Part shown: piece after piece, positions 1 through 5,221 of the stretch
Numbering within the stretch: position 1 is the first letter of the stretch
How the letters are laid out: each line of letters starts with the position of its first letter
From: DATAVB01 sp040414495
Lineage (GTDB): Bacteria; Actinomycetota; Actinomycetes; Mycobacteriales; QHCD01
Direction: 5' to 3'
Assembly (NCBI GenBank): GCA_040414495.1
Contig: JBEDUI010000104.1
Location: 1-5,628 of the forward strand
DNA: 5,628 nt
The notes under the pieces: generated by a model
Seen by the model: the letters and a program-made list of their open reading frames with translations, nothing else
The model's database searches: none
Told to the model about the DNA's origin: nothing
Program-made: the position numbers and the translations under genes

Positions 1-96
1 CATCGCCACCACGGCCAGTCTGACCACATCGGACTTTCCTTGAATGACGCTTTGCACGTTGTCCGAGATTAATTGGTACGCCTCGCCCGGACGCAT
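1..96 (-). CDS. MoxR-family AAA+ ATPase, N-terminal fragment (gene continues off the left edge)
   Basis: Only the first 32 codons are present, from ATG at 96 down to base 1. The product begins MRPGEAYQLISDNVQSVIQG, followed by KSDVVRLAVVAM. The pattern of a helix, then V-I-x-G-K-x-x-V-V-x-L-A, matches the segment that precedes the Walker A loop in MoxR ATPases; the Walker A itself would lie outside the window. MoxR proteins are cytosolic AAA+ chaperone-like ATPases that usually work with DUF58 or von Willebrand factor A partners. The start is well supported: the upstream frame has an in-frame TGA and no other start codon, a GGGGGA Shine-Dalgarno sits six bases upstream, and the ATG overlaps the TAA of the preceding gene by one base (TAATG). 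Translational coupling to the fibronectin-domain gene is therefore likely. The family call rests on a short stretch and is good but not certain. Confidence 0.75.
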   Translation of the reverse strand, partial: MRPGEAYQLISDNVQSVIQGKSDVVRLAVVAM

Positions 97-2582
97 TAGC
101 TGTCCCCCATTCGTGCCTCATCCGTCATTCGTCCCGGCGGAATTCCCGGGACATTGTTGCTGTGCGAATGTGGACTGGACACCGACGAGCTGTCGGTCGG
201 TCCGGTCCCGGCCGCGTTCGTGCCGTATACCGAGATCGGCAAATTCGTATTCGTGTCGTTGTTGATGCCGCTCTGGGTCAGCTCGGTGTCGCCGGAGCAG
301 GCGCCTTTGTTGAACGTGATCAGCACGGTCAAATGGCAGGTGGTCGCGCTGCCGCCGTCATCGACATGAACCTTCACGTGCAACACGTCGTCGCTGTCGA
401 TGTACGCCTGTTGGATCGTCACTACCGGCGGCGCGATCGCCCGGGCCGACACGCTGGCTGCCGCACCGGTCACCTTGGTCCCGGTCCCGTTGGGATCGGT
501 GGTCACCGCGTGCACGCTGAAGCTGTACGTGCTGCCGGTGCTCAGTCCGGTGACCGTGAGGCTCGGTGCCGTTGTGGTCTGCTCGTGGCCGTTGTACGAC
601 ACGACGTAGTCGACCAAGCGGCCGCCGTTCAAGGTCGGCGCGGCCCAGCTCAACGCGATCTGCCCCTTGCCCGGCGTCGCCTTGAGCCCGGTCGGCGCGG
701 CCGCCGCGGCGTACGGGACGACCGCGCCGCTGCTGCTCGAGAGCCGCTGGCTGCCGGCGATCGCGGTGACGGTGAAGCGGTACGACGTACCGAGGGTCAG
801 CCCGGTGAACACCGTCTGCGTCCCGGTCGTGGTGACCGCGCGCCCGCCACTCGTACTCACCTCGAACCGCACGGCACCGGCCGTGGTCGCGGCGACCCCG
901 TGCCAGCGGACGGTGATCGCGCCGTCGGTGCTCGCGCTCGCGGTGACGTCGGTCGGCGCGGTCAGCTCCGGGTTCGGCTCGAACGTCCCAGACTGCGCCG
1001 ACGGCCCGGTGCCGGCCCGGTTGATGGCCGCGACGCTGGCCACGTACGACGTGCCGTTGGTCAGGCCGCCGATGGTGGCGTGCAGGCTGGTCCCGGGCAC
1101 GGTCGTGGACCCGCTCGCGCCGCCGTCGACCCCGCGCCAGGACACCCGGTAGCTCGTGAGCGGCGCGCCGTTGCTGGCCGGCGCGGCCCAGCTCAGGTTG
1201 GCCTCGGCGTTACCGGCCGTGGCGCTGAGGTCAGCCGGTGCGCCGGGTGGCTGCGCCGGTGGCGTTGTCGGAGGTGGTGTTGTGGCCGGCGGTGTTGTCG
1301 GCGGCTGCGTTGTCGGCGGGGCGTCCGTCGGTGGTGGCGGTACGGGTGTACGGGTACGGGTCGGGGTCGGCTTCGGAGGACGCGTCGGGCTGCGGGTCGA
1401 CCCGGTTGGTGAAGCGGTGGGCTTCGGCGCGCTCGGCGTCGCGGTCGGAATTGGAGTCGGGGTCGCGGTCGAGCCCGGCGGACCGCTTGGTCCGGGCCCG
1501 CCGACCTTGACCGGGGTGACCGAGCCGTCGCCGTCGACGACGTACGTCTGCGTGCCAGCGGCGTTGTCGACGTAGACCCGACCGTCCTCGCCGCGCGACA
1601 CCGCCACCGTGCCGGCACTGGCCGGCAGCGGCACGGTCGTCTTGCGCGCGCCCTGATTGGTGAACGTGAAGATCGTGTGCGCCGACCGGTTCACCACCGC
1701 GATCGCGGCACCGGACGTGACCGGCGCGTCGAGTTTCCCCGCGCGTAGCGGGACCGTGATCGGCTTGGCCGCAGGGCTTCCGGCCGCGATCGTGCTGGCA
1801 TCGACGAGAACCAGCGCCTGCTGGCCCCGGGTCTGACTGACGATCGGCAGCCGGCCACCGGCATCGGAGCTGGCGACCTGCGCATCAGCGGTGAGCGTGA
1901 CGCCCAGCCGCCGGGGCGTACCCAGACCCTTCGTACCGACCGGAGTAATCGTGCTAGCTGTGACATCGACGAAAGCCGGATGATCGTCCACTGTGGTCAG
2001 TGCGCCGTGATCGCCGGCCGGGATGTGTCCCGGGCAGCGCAGGGCATGCCCGCCGGCCGGCAGCACACACAGCGAACCAGAGCGCCGTACCCACAGCGTG
2101 CCGTCGGTGGTGGTGACCGGCGTCTGCAGCTGGCCACCGGCCCGGATCGTGGCCGGCGGTTGGCCCAGCCGGATGATCCGCCCGCCGTGCTCGTACACCA
2201 GGTACGGCCCGCCGTTGACCTCGAGGCTCACCGGCTCCTCGGTGCTGCCGACCGACAGGGCCGAGTCGACCGACAAACTGGATTTGCCGAATACGAGGAC
2301 CCGGCCGCCGCGCCGGTCTACGACGTACCCGTTCCGATCGTCCTGCACGACCTGGTTGGCGCCGGTCAGCCCGGGCAGCGCCATCTTGCTGTCGACGGTC
2401 TTACTGCCGCCATCGATATGAAAAACCGCGCCGACGGTGCCGTTATAAACCCAATGGCCGGCCTGCCGGAATGCCACAGCCGGGACCGAACCGCCGAATC
2501 CGGTGACTGCGACGACGATCGCGAGCGCCAGAAATCCGGCGACCCACAAGGTGACGGAACGACGTCCGGAACGAGCGGTCAA
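96..2582 (-). CDS. Membrane-anchored extracellular protein with Pro/Thr linker and three fibronectin type III domains
   Basis: The product is 828 residues from the chosen TTG start. A basic N-terminus (TARSGRRS) precedes one hydrophobic segment at about residues 11-28, which reads as an uncleaved signal anchor or signal peptide. Residues 36-361 are a beta-rich, Gly/Asp-turn-rich region that could be propeller-like; this is inference from texture only. Residues 362-448 are a Pro/Thr/Ser linker. Three FN3 domains follow at about 446-531, 542-622 and 629-702, each with the L-S-W or V-R-W strand and the T-x-Y-x-F/A-x-V strand; the motif L-T-N-G-T-S-Y-V is typical. A last Ig-like domain at about 717-803 has two cysteines, C749 and C762, that could form a disulfide. 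The ORF can be extended to GTG at 2654 (852 residues), but that stretch has low third-position GC and no Shine-Dalgarno, whereas the TTG has GAAGGTGAG six bases upstream. The gene is coupled to the downstream MoxR-like ATPase. Its role is unknown; a cell-surface sensing or scaffold part of a MoxR operon is plausible. Confidence 0.85.
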   Translation of the reverse strand: MTARSGRRSVTLWVAGFLALAIVVAVTGFGGSVPAVAFRQAGHWVYNGTVGAVFHIDGGSKTVDSKMALPGLTGANQVVQDDRNGYVVDRRGGRVLVFGKSSLSVDSALSVGSTEEPVSLEVNGGPYLVYEHGGRIIRLGQPPATIRAGGQLQTPVTTTDGTLWVRRSGSLCVLPAGGHALRCPGHIPAGDHGALTTVDDHPAFVDVTASTITPVGTKGLGTPRRLGVTLTADAQVASSDAGGRLPIVSQTRGQQALVLVDASTIAAGSPAAKPITVPLRAGKLDAPVTSGAAIAVVNRSAHTIFTFTNQGARKTTVPLPASAGTVAVSRGEDGRVYVDNAAGTQTYVVDGDGSVTPVKVGGPGPSGPPGSTATPTPIPTATPSAPKPTASPTGSTRSPTRPPKPTPTRTRTPVPPPPTDAPPTTQPPTTPPATTPPPTTPPAQPPGAPADLSATAGNAEANLSWAAPASNGAPLTSYRVSWRGVDGGASGSTTVPGTSLHATIGGLTNGTSYVASVAAINRAGTGPSAQSGTFEPNPELTAPTDVTASASTDGAITVRWHGVAATTAGAVRFEVSTSGGRAVTTTGTQTVFTGLTLGTSYRFTVTAIAGSQRLSSSSGAVVPYAAAAAPTGLKATPGKGQIALSWAAPTLNGGRLVDYVVSYNGHEQTTTAPSLTVTGLSTGSTYSFSVHAVTTDPNGTGTKVTGAAASVSARAIAPPVVTIQQAYIDSDDVLHVKVHVDDGGSATTCHLTVLITFNKGACSGDTELTQSGINNDTNTNLPISVYGTNAAGTGPTDSSSVSSPHSHSNNVPGIPPGRMTDEARMGDS
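103..108 (-). promoter_or_regulatory. Shine-Dalgarno of the MoxR-like gene
   Basis: GGGGGA on the minus strand, six bases before the ATG at 96. It lies inside the last codons of the upstream gene and fixes the start of the ATPase fragment. Confidence 0.65.
1344..1366 (+). other. G-quadruplex motif in the Pro/Thr linker coding region
   Basis: Four G-runs (1344-1346, 1352-1354, 1358-1360, 1363-1366) are separated by loops of 5, 3 and 2 bases on the plus strand, satisfying the usual G3+N1-7 rule. The gene runs on the minus strand, so the G-rich strand is the template strand. The bases encode part of the Pro/Thr/Arg linker, which alone could explain the pattern. It sits in a wider G/T-rich stretch of imperfect short repeats at about 1245-1480. 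Confidence 0.4.
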
Positions 2583-2588
2583 CGCGGG

Positions 2589-2597
2589 CTCACCTTC
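2589..2597 (-). promoter_or_regulatory. Shine-Dalgarno that selects the TTG start of the FN3 protein
   Basis: GAAGGTGAG on the minus strand, six bases before TTG at 2582. It is a close match to the anti-SD complement AAGGAGGTGA. The in-frame GTG at 2654 has nothing comparable at a usable distance. Confidence 0.55.
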
Positions 2598-2737
2598 TGG
2601 TCGATCCTGCGCCCCAGGGCGACCTTCCGCGGCTGTGATCCAACTCCGATCCACCGGCGGTACATAGATGGCTCCGGCAATATCTCGCGCACGCGGCGAT
2701 GCTAGGGCCGGTGTTCGGGACCGGTCCCCGCCCGGGA

Positions 2738-2769
2738 TTTATCGGGCGAAATTCGCTCGAATCTGTCAA
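2738..2769 (-). promoter_or_regulatory. Candidate promoter or operator upstream of the FN3 gene
   Basis: The minus strand has TTGACA at 2769-2764 and GATAAA at 2743-2738, with 20 bases between them, longer than the usual 16-18 for a housekeeping sigma factor. The spacer contains an odd-length palindrome, GCGAA-A-TTCGC (2746-2756), the sort of site a repressor could bind. The rest of the divergent intergenic region (2583-2855) shows no clear terminator or RNA structure. On the plus strand TTCGCT (2752-2757) and TATTCG (2775-2780) have a 17-base spacing but poor consensus match. Confidence 0.3.
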
Positions 2770-2835
2770 TGATGTATTCGGTCTGGACCGGACGTAGACG
2801 CTCGCGCGGCACCCTCACGGCCGGCGAATCGCAAT

Positions 2836-2845
2836 GGGGGAAGGA
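2836..2845 (+). promoter_or_regulatory. Strong Shine-Dalgarno at the head of the redox operon
   Basis: GGGGGAAGGA, ten bases before ATG at 2856. It is the best ribosome binding site in the operon, and it serves the 12-codon leader ORF rather than the 45-residue gene directly. Confidence 0.55.
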
Positions 2846-2855
2846 ACGATCCGGC

Positions 2856-2894
2856 ATGACCGAGCCGACCGAAATCCACCGTAGCGCCGGATGA
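2856..2894 (+). CDS. 12-residue leader ORF translationally coupled to the redox operon
   Basis: ATG at 2856 encodes MTEPTEIHRSAG and stops at TGA 2892-2894, overlapping the next ATG in ATGA. It has the strong Shine-Dalgarno at 2836-2845. The same frame is open back to ATG codons at 2769 and 2772 (41 or 40 residues), but these lack a ribosome binding site. The peptide has no feature of a classic attenuator such as a run of one amino acid. Its probable role is to bring ribosomes to the following start codon, which has no good Shine-Dalgarno of its own. Alternatively it is the remnant of a longer N-terminus of the next gene in a different frame, which comparison with relatives would show. Confidence 0.4.
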   Translation: MTEPTEIHRSAG

Positions 2895-3028
2895 AAGAGC
2901 GCGCGATCGCGGTGCGCACCCACGGTCTGGCCCTGGTACGGGCGATCACGATCGCGGCGATCGCGATCGCTTTCGCCGCCACCGCTGGGATCTGGGCGAT
3001 CATCGCGGCTTTCGGGAGTCCGCGGTGA
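2891..3028 (+). CDS. 45-residue single-pass membrane protein
   Basis: The gene starts at ATG 2891 and ends at TGA 3026-3028. The start overlaps the leader stop by four bases, and the stop overlaps the GTG of the cytochrome b gene by four bases (GTGA). The product has a basic N-terminal part (K2, R4, R9, R17) followed by one Ala/Ile-rich hydrophobic helix at about residues 18-41, ending in FGSPR. This predicts an N-in, single-pass inner-membrane protein. An in-frame TAG at 2882 rules out any longer start. It is too small to carry an obvious cofactor site; H11 is the only histidine and there is no cysteine. Its place directly before a diheme membrane protein suggests an accessory subunit or assembly factor, but that is inference. 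I recognise no family. Confidence 0.6.
   Translation: MKERAIAVRTHGLALVRAITIAAIAIAFAATAGIWAIIAAFGSPR
3013..3018 (+). promoter_or_regulatory. Shine-Dalgarno of the cytochrome b gene
   Basis: CGGGAG six bases before GTG at 3025, inside the end of the 45-residue gene. Together with the GTGA overlap it supports GTG 3025 over internal starts. Confidence 0.5.
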
Positions 3029-3612
3029 ATTCCAGAACCGTACCGATTTATGTTGCCGATAATTCACTGTCCAGTCAGGACACGTTTGGCTATTTATGCC
3101 GCAGCAGCGGCCTGGTCCTACTGCTGTCGTGTACGGCGGTCGTCGTGCTGGGATTGCTGTGCGCCGGCCGGGCCGGACCGCCCCGGTGGCCGGGGTTCGT
3201 CATTCATTCGCTGCACCGCAACCTGTCGCTGATTTCGGTGACGTTGCTGATTGTGCACTTGCTCGCCCCGGTTATCGGCGGATATCTCGGCCTGAAATTG
3301 GCGTACGCGTTCGTACCGGTGCTGCCAGCGCACATCCGGATCTGGACCCGGCTGGCCGCAACCGCCAGCGACCTGATCTTCGTGGTGACCATCGTCAGCG
3401 CGGCCCGGGTCCGGGCCGGCTACCGGTTCTGGCGCGCCACCCACCTGACCACGTACCTGGCCTGGGTGCTCGGCCTGGTGCACGGCACCGGTATCGGCAC
3501 CGACCGCGATTCGATCCTGTGGTGCGACGTGCTCAGCGTCGCCGCCGTGGCGTTGGCGGCCTGGTACCGGGTGCGGGCGGCGCGGCGGCTGGCCGGGCAG
3601 CGGCCGTTATGA
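3025..3612 (+). CDS. Ferric-reductase-like diheme transmembrane protein
   Basis: The product has 195 residues with about five or six hydrophobic helices: roughly 28-47, 58-81, 106-127, 138-157 and 163-181, plus an amphipathic part near 84-105. Two histidine pairs stand out: H64 and H78 in H-R-N-L-S-L-I-S-V-T-L-L-I-V-H, and H140 and H153 in H-L-T-T-Y-L-A-W-V-L-G-L-V-H-G. This is the arrangement of the ferric reductase/NADPH-oxidase-like membrane domain, where such pairs ligate two b hemes stacked across the membrane. The protein ends soon after the last helix, so it lacks the FAD- and NAD(P)H-binding domain of true ferric reductases. Electrons must come from or go to a separate protein. The NuoF-like protein and ferredoxin that follow are the natural partners. 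It is coupled to both neighbours by four-base overlaps. The family assignment is firm; substrate and direction of electron flow are unknown. Confidence 0.88.
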   Translation: MNSRTVPIYVADNSLSSQDTFGYLCRSSGLVLLLSCTAVVVLGLLCAGRAGPPRWPGFVIHSLHRNLSLISVTLLIVHLLAPVIGGYLGLKLAYAFVPVLPAHIRIWTRLAATASDLIFVVTIVSAARVRAGYRFWRATHLTTYLAWVLGLVHGTGIGTDRDSILWCDVLSVAAVALAAWYRVRAARRLAGQRPL

Positions 3613-4907
3613 CCGCCACCGTCAGCCGCGAGGACGTCGAGCCGCGGCTGCTGGGCCGGTGGCTGCGCACCGGTCGGCCGGCCGATTTGACCGAACACGT
3701 CCGGCAGTACCGCCGGCTGACCACCGACTCGGCCGACGACATCATCCAGGCGGTGACCGCGGCCGGGCTGCGTGGCCGCGGCGGCGCCTGGTTCCCGACC
3801 GGCCGCAAGCTGGCCACCGTGGCTGAGCATGGCGCCCGGGCCGGCGCGTCGTACGTGGTGATCAACGCGGCCGAGAGCGAACCGGCCAGCACCAAAGACC
3901 GGTTGCTGTTGCAGGTCGCGCCGCACGTCGTGCTCGACGGCGCGGAACTCGCGGCGGTGGCGGTTGGCGCCCGACAGGTCACGGTCTGCGTGCACCGAGA
4001 GGCGCACGCGCTGGAGAGCATCCGGGCCGCCATCGCCGAGCGGCGCAGTGCCGGCTGGGGTCGGGCCGGCATCCGGCTTTCGGTCATGACCACGCCGCGC
4101 TGGTACGTCGCCGCCGAGGGCACCGCGCTCGCCCGGTATGCCGGCGGTGGGCCGGCCAAACCCCGCGCGACCTCGGCCTATCGGCACGGCGTGCGGGGCC
4201 AGCCGACACTCGTCTCGAACGCCGAGACGGTGGCCCATCTGGCGTTGATCGCCCGCTACGGCGCGAGCTGGTTCCGCGGGCAGGGGACGGATGCCGCGCC
4301 GGGCACCTGGCTGGTCACGCTCTCCGGCGCGGTGGTGCGACCGGGCGTATACGAGGTACCGCTGGGCGCGTCGACCGCCGACATCCTGCGTCTGGCTGGC
4401 GGTCCGACCGAGCCGTGGCAGGCGATCCTGCTCGGCGGCTACTGCGGGTCGTGGTCCCCGGCCAGTGAACTGCTCGATAAACCGCTCACCCCGGAGGATC
4501 TTCGCGCGGCCGGAATCCCCGCTGGCGCAGGCATTCTGGTCGGGCTGCCGGTCAACGCCTGCGGGCTGGCCGAGACCGCGCGGGTGGCCGAATGGCTGGC
4601 CGGGCAGAACGCCCGCCAGTGCGGGCCCTGCTTCCACGGCACTCCGGCCATCGCCGACGAACTGGCCGCGGTGACCTGGCGGCAGGATCGGCGGGCGCTG
4701 CAGCGGCTGCGCTACACGATGGCGATGGTCTACCGTCGCGGCGCATGTCGGCATCCGGACGGCATCGTCGGGGTGACCGAGTCGGCGCTGCGGGTCTTCG
4801 CCGACGACGTGGGCCGGCACGTGAGCGCGGGCGGCTGTACCTGGATGAGCCGTACCCCGACGCTGCCGATCCCCAGTCCGCTGCCGCCGGATGAGCCGTG
4901 GCGATGA
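3609..4907 (+). CDS. NuoF-like flavin and iron-sulfur protein with SLBB domain
   Basis: The product has 432 residues, close to the usual NuoF length (about 445). The N-terminal flavin domain carries GLRGRGGAWFPTGRK at 54-67, the glycine-rich FMN loop, and N-A-A-E-S-E-P-x3-K-D-R at 86-98. The NADH-site region reads Y166-VAAEGTAL, then GGGPAKP and G-Q-P-T-L-V-S-N-A-E-T. An SLBB domain spans about 232-282 (TLSGAVVRPGVYEV to LLGGYCGSW). The Fe-S domain has Q-C338-G-P-C341 and G-A-C380-R-H-P-D-G. Compared with canonical NuoF the first cluster cysteine is A335, and several flavin/NADH loop residues differ. No NuoE or NuoG subunit is present, so this is not a complex I operon; it probably couples a soluble donor to the cytochrome b. 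The frame extends upstream, but ATG 3609 overlaps the cytochrome stop as ATGA and the product upstream has no NuoF similarity. Family firm, partner and reaction inferred. Confidence 0.9.
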   Translation: MTATVSREDVEPRLLGRWLRTGRPADLTEHVRQYRRLTTDSADDIIQAVTAAGLRGRGGAWFPTGRKLATVAEHGARAGASYVVINAAESEPASTKDRLLLQVAPHVVLDGAELAAVAVGARQVTVCVHREAHALESIRAAIAERRSAGWGRAGIRLSVMTTPRWYVAAEGTALARYAGGGPAKPRATSAYRHGVRGQPTLVSNAETVAHLALIARYGASWFRGQGTDAAPGTWLVTLSGAVVRPGVYEVPLGASTADILRLAGGPTEPWQAILLGGYCGSWSPASELLDKPLTPEDLRAAGIPAGAGILVGLPVNACGLAETARVAEWLAGQNARQCGPCFHGTPAIADELAAVTWRQDRRALQRLRYTMAMVYRRGACRHPDGIVGVTESALRVFADDVGRHVSAGGCTWMSRTPTLPIPSPLPPDEPWR

Positions 4908-5104
4908 AAGAGCTGCGGGTCGACATGGCCATCTGCGATGGGTACGGGTTGTGCGCCGAACTGCTGCCCGAGCGGATTCTGCTCGATGACTGGGGTTACC
5001 CGATCGTGGCGGCCGACCCGATCTCGCCCGAGTTGATGGACCATGCCCGCCGCGCGGTGCATTACTGCCCGCGATTGGCCCTCACCCTCATCGACCTCGG
5101 CTAG
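4904..5104 (+). CDS. Small ferredoxin, probably [3Fe-4S] type
   Basis: The product has 66 residues starting at ATG 4904, which overlaps the NuoF-like stop as ATGA and has GGATGAG eight bases upstream. GTG at 4898 in the same frame would add two residues and is the alternative. The motif is C11-x2-Y14-x2-C17 and later C55-P56, with the acidic and hydrophobic pattern (A-E-L-L-P-E, then D-D-W-G-Y-P) of the actinobacterial ferredoxins that serve cytochromes P450. In that group the position between the first two cysteines is often not cysteine, giving a three-cysteine [3Fe-4S] cluster or a variably ligated [4Fe-4S] cluster; here it is tyrosine. As last gene of the operon it is the likely small electron carrier to or from the NuoF-like protein or cytochrome b. 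No P450 gene lies in the window. Confidence 0.88.
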   Translation: MKELRVDMAICDGYGLCAELLPERILLDDWGYPIVAADPISPELMDHARRAVHYCPRLALTLIDLG

Positions 5105-5110
5105 AAATCC

Positions 5111-5131
5111 CGCCGGTAAGTCCCCTTGGCG
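5111..5131 (+). terminator. Weak bulged hairpin after the ferredoxin gene
   Basis: CGCC and AAG pair with CTT and GGCG around a TCCC loop, with a three-base GGT bulge on the left side. It lies seven bases after the operon stop codon. There is no T-run, so it is at best a weak Rho-independent terminator or an mRNA 3' end structure. Confidence 0.2.
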
Positions 5132-5161
5132 TATGCGGATTCCCTCCCCTGTTGGTGGCCG

Positions 5162-5171
5162 TATTTATATG
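5162..5171 (+). promoter_or_regulatory. Possible -10 region for the downstream ORF
   Basis: TATTTATATG is the only AT-rich patch in the gap between the ferredoxin gene and the next ORF, about 50 bases before ATG 5222. No convincing -35 box is found 16-18 bases upstream, so the call rests on base composition and position. Confidence 0.25.
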
Positions 5172-5221
5172 CTGCGATGTGACGAGGTGGGTCGTCCCAG
5201 TTGCGCAGGGGGCTGAGGACC

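Noticed and set aside
162..1412. Long plus-strand frame of 416 codons opposite the FN3 gene
   Set aside because: The translation is a low-complexity Arg/Gly/Ala string typical of antisense reading of high-GC coding DNA; the minus strand has clear FN3 domains.
1245..1480. Imperfect GT-rich short repeats resembling a direct repeat array
   Set aside because: Units vary in length and spacing and encode the Pro/Thr linker in frame; there are no spacer-repeat units as in CRISPR and no mobile element ends.
1980..2705. Plus-strand frame of 241 codons opposite the 5' part of the FN3 gene
   Set aside because: No ribosome binding site and a compositionally biased product; it is an antisense shadow of a convincing membrane-anchor coding region.
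2903..2970. Three copies of the palindrome GCGATCGC (2903-2910, 2957-2964, 2963-2970)
   Set aside because: Two overlap and all fall in Ala/Ile codons of the small membrane protein in high-GC DNA, so codon composition explains them.
2702..3067. Minus-strand frame of 121 codons across the operon head
   Set aside because: Highly charged, low-complexity translation without a ribosome binding site; the plus strand shows a consistent chain of overlapping genes.
3096..3608. Upstream extension of the NuoF-like frame through the cytochrome b gene
   Set aside because: This part of the frame overlaps the conserved heme protein and encodes no NuoF-like sequence; ATG 3609 in the ATGA overlap is the right start.
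3420..4820. Long minus-strand frame of 466 codons opposite the NuoF-like gene
   Set aside because: No domain pattern, and it lies fully opposite a gene with firm family motifs.
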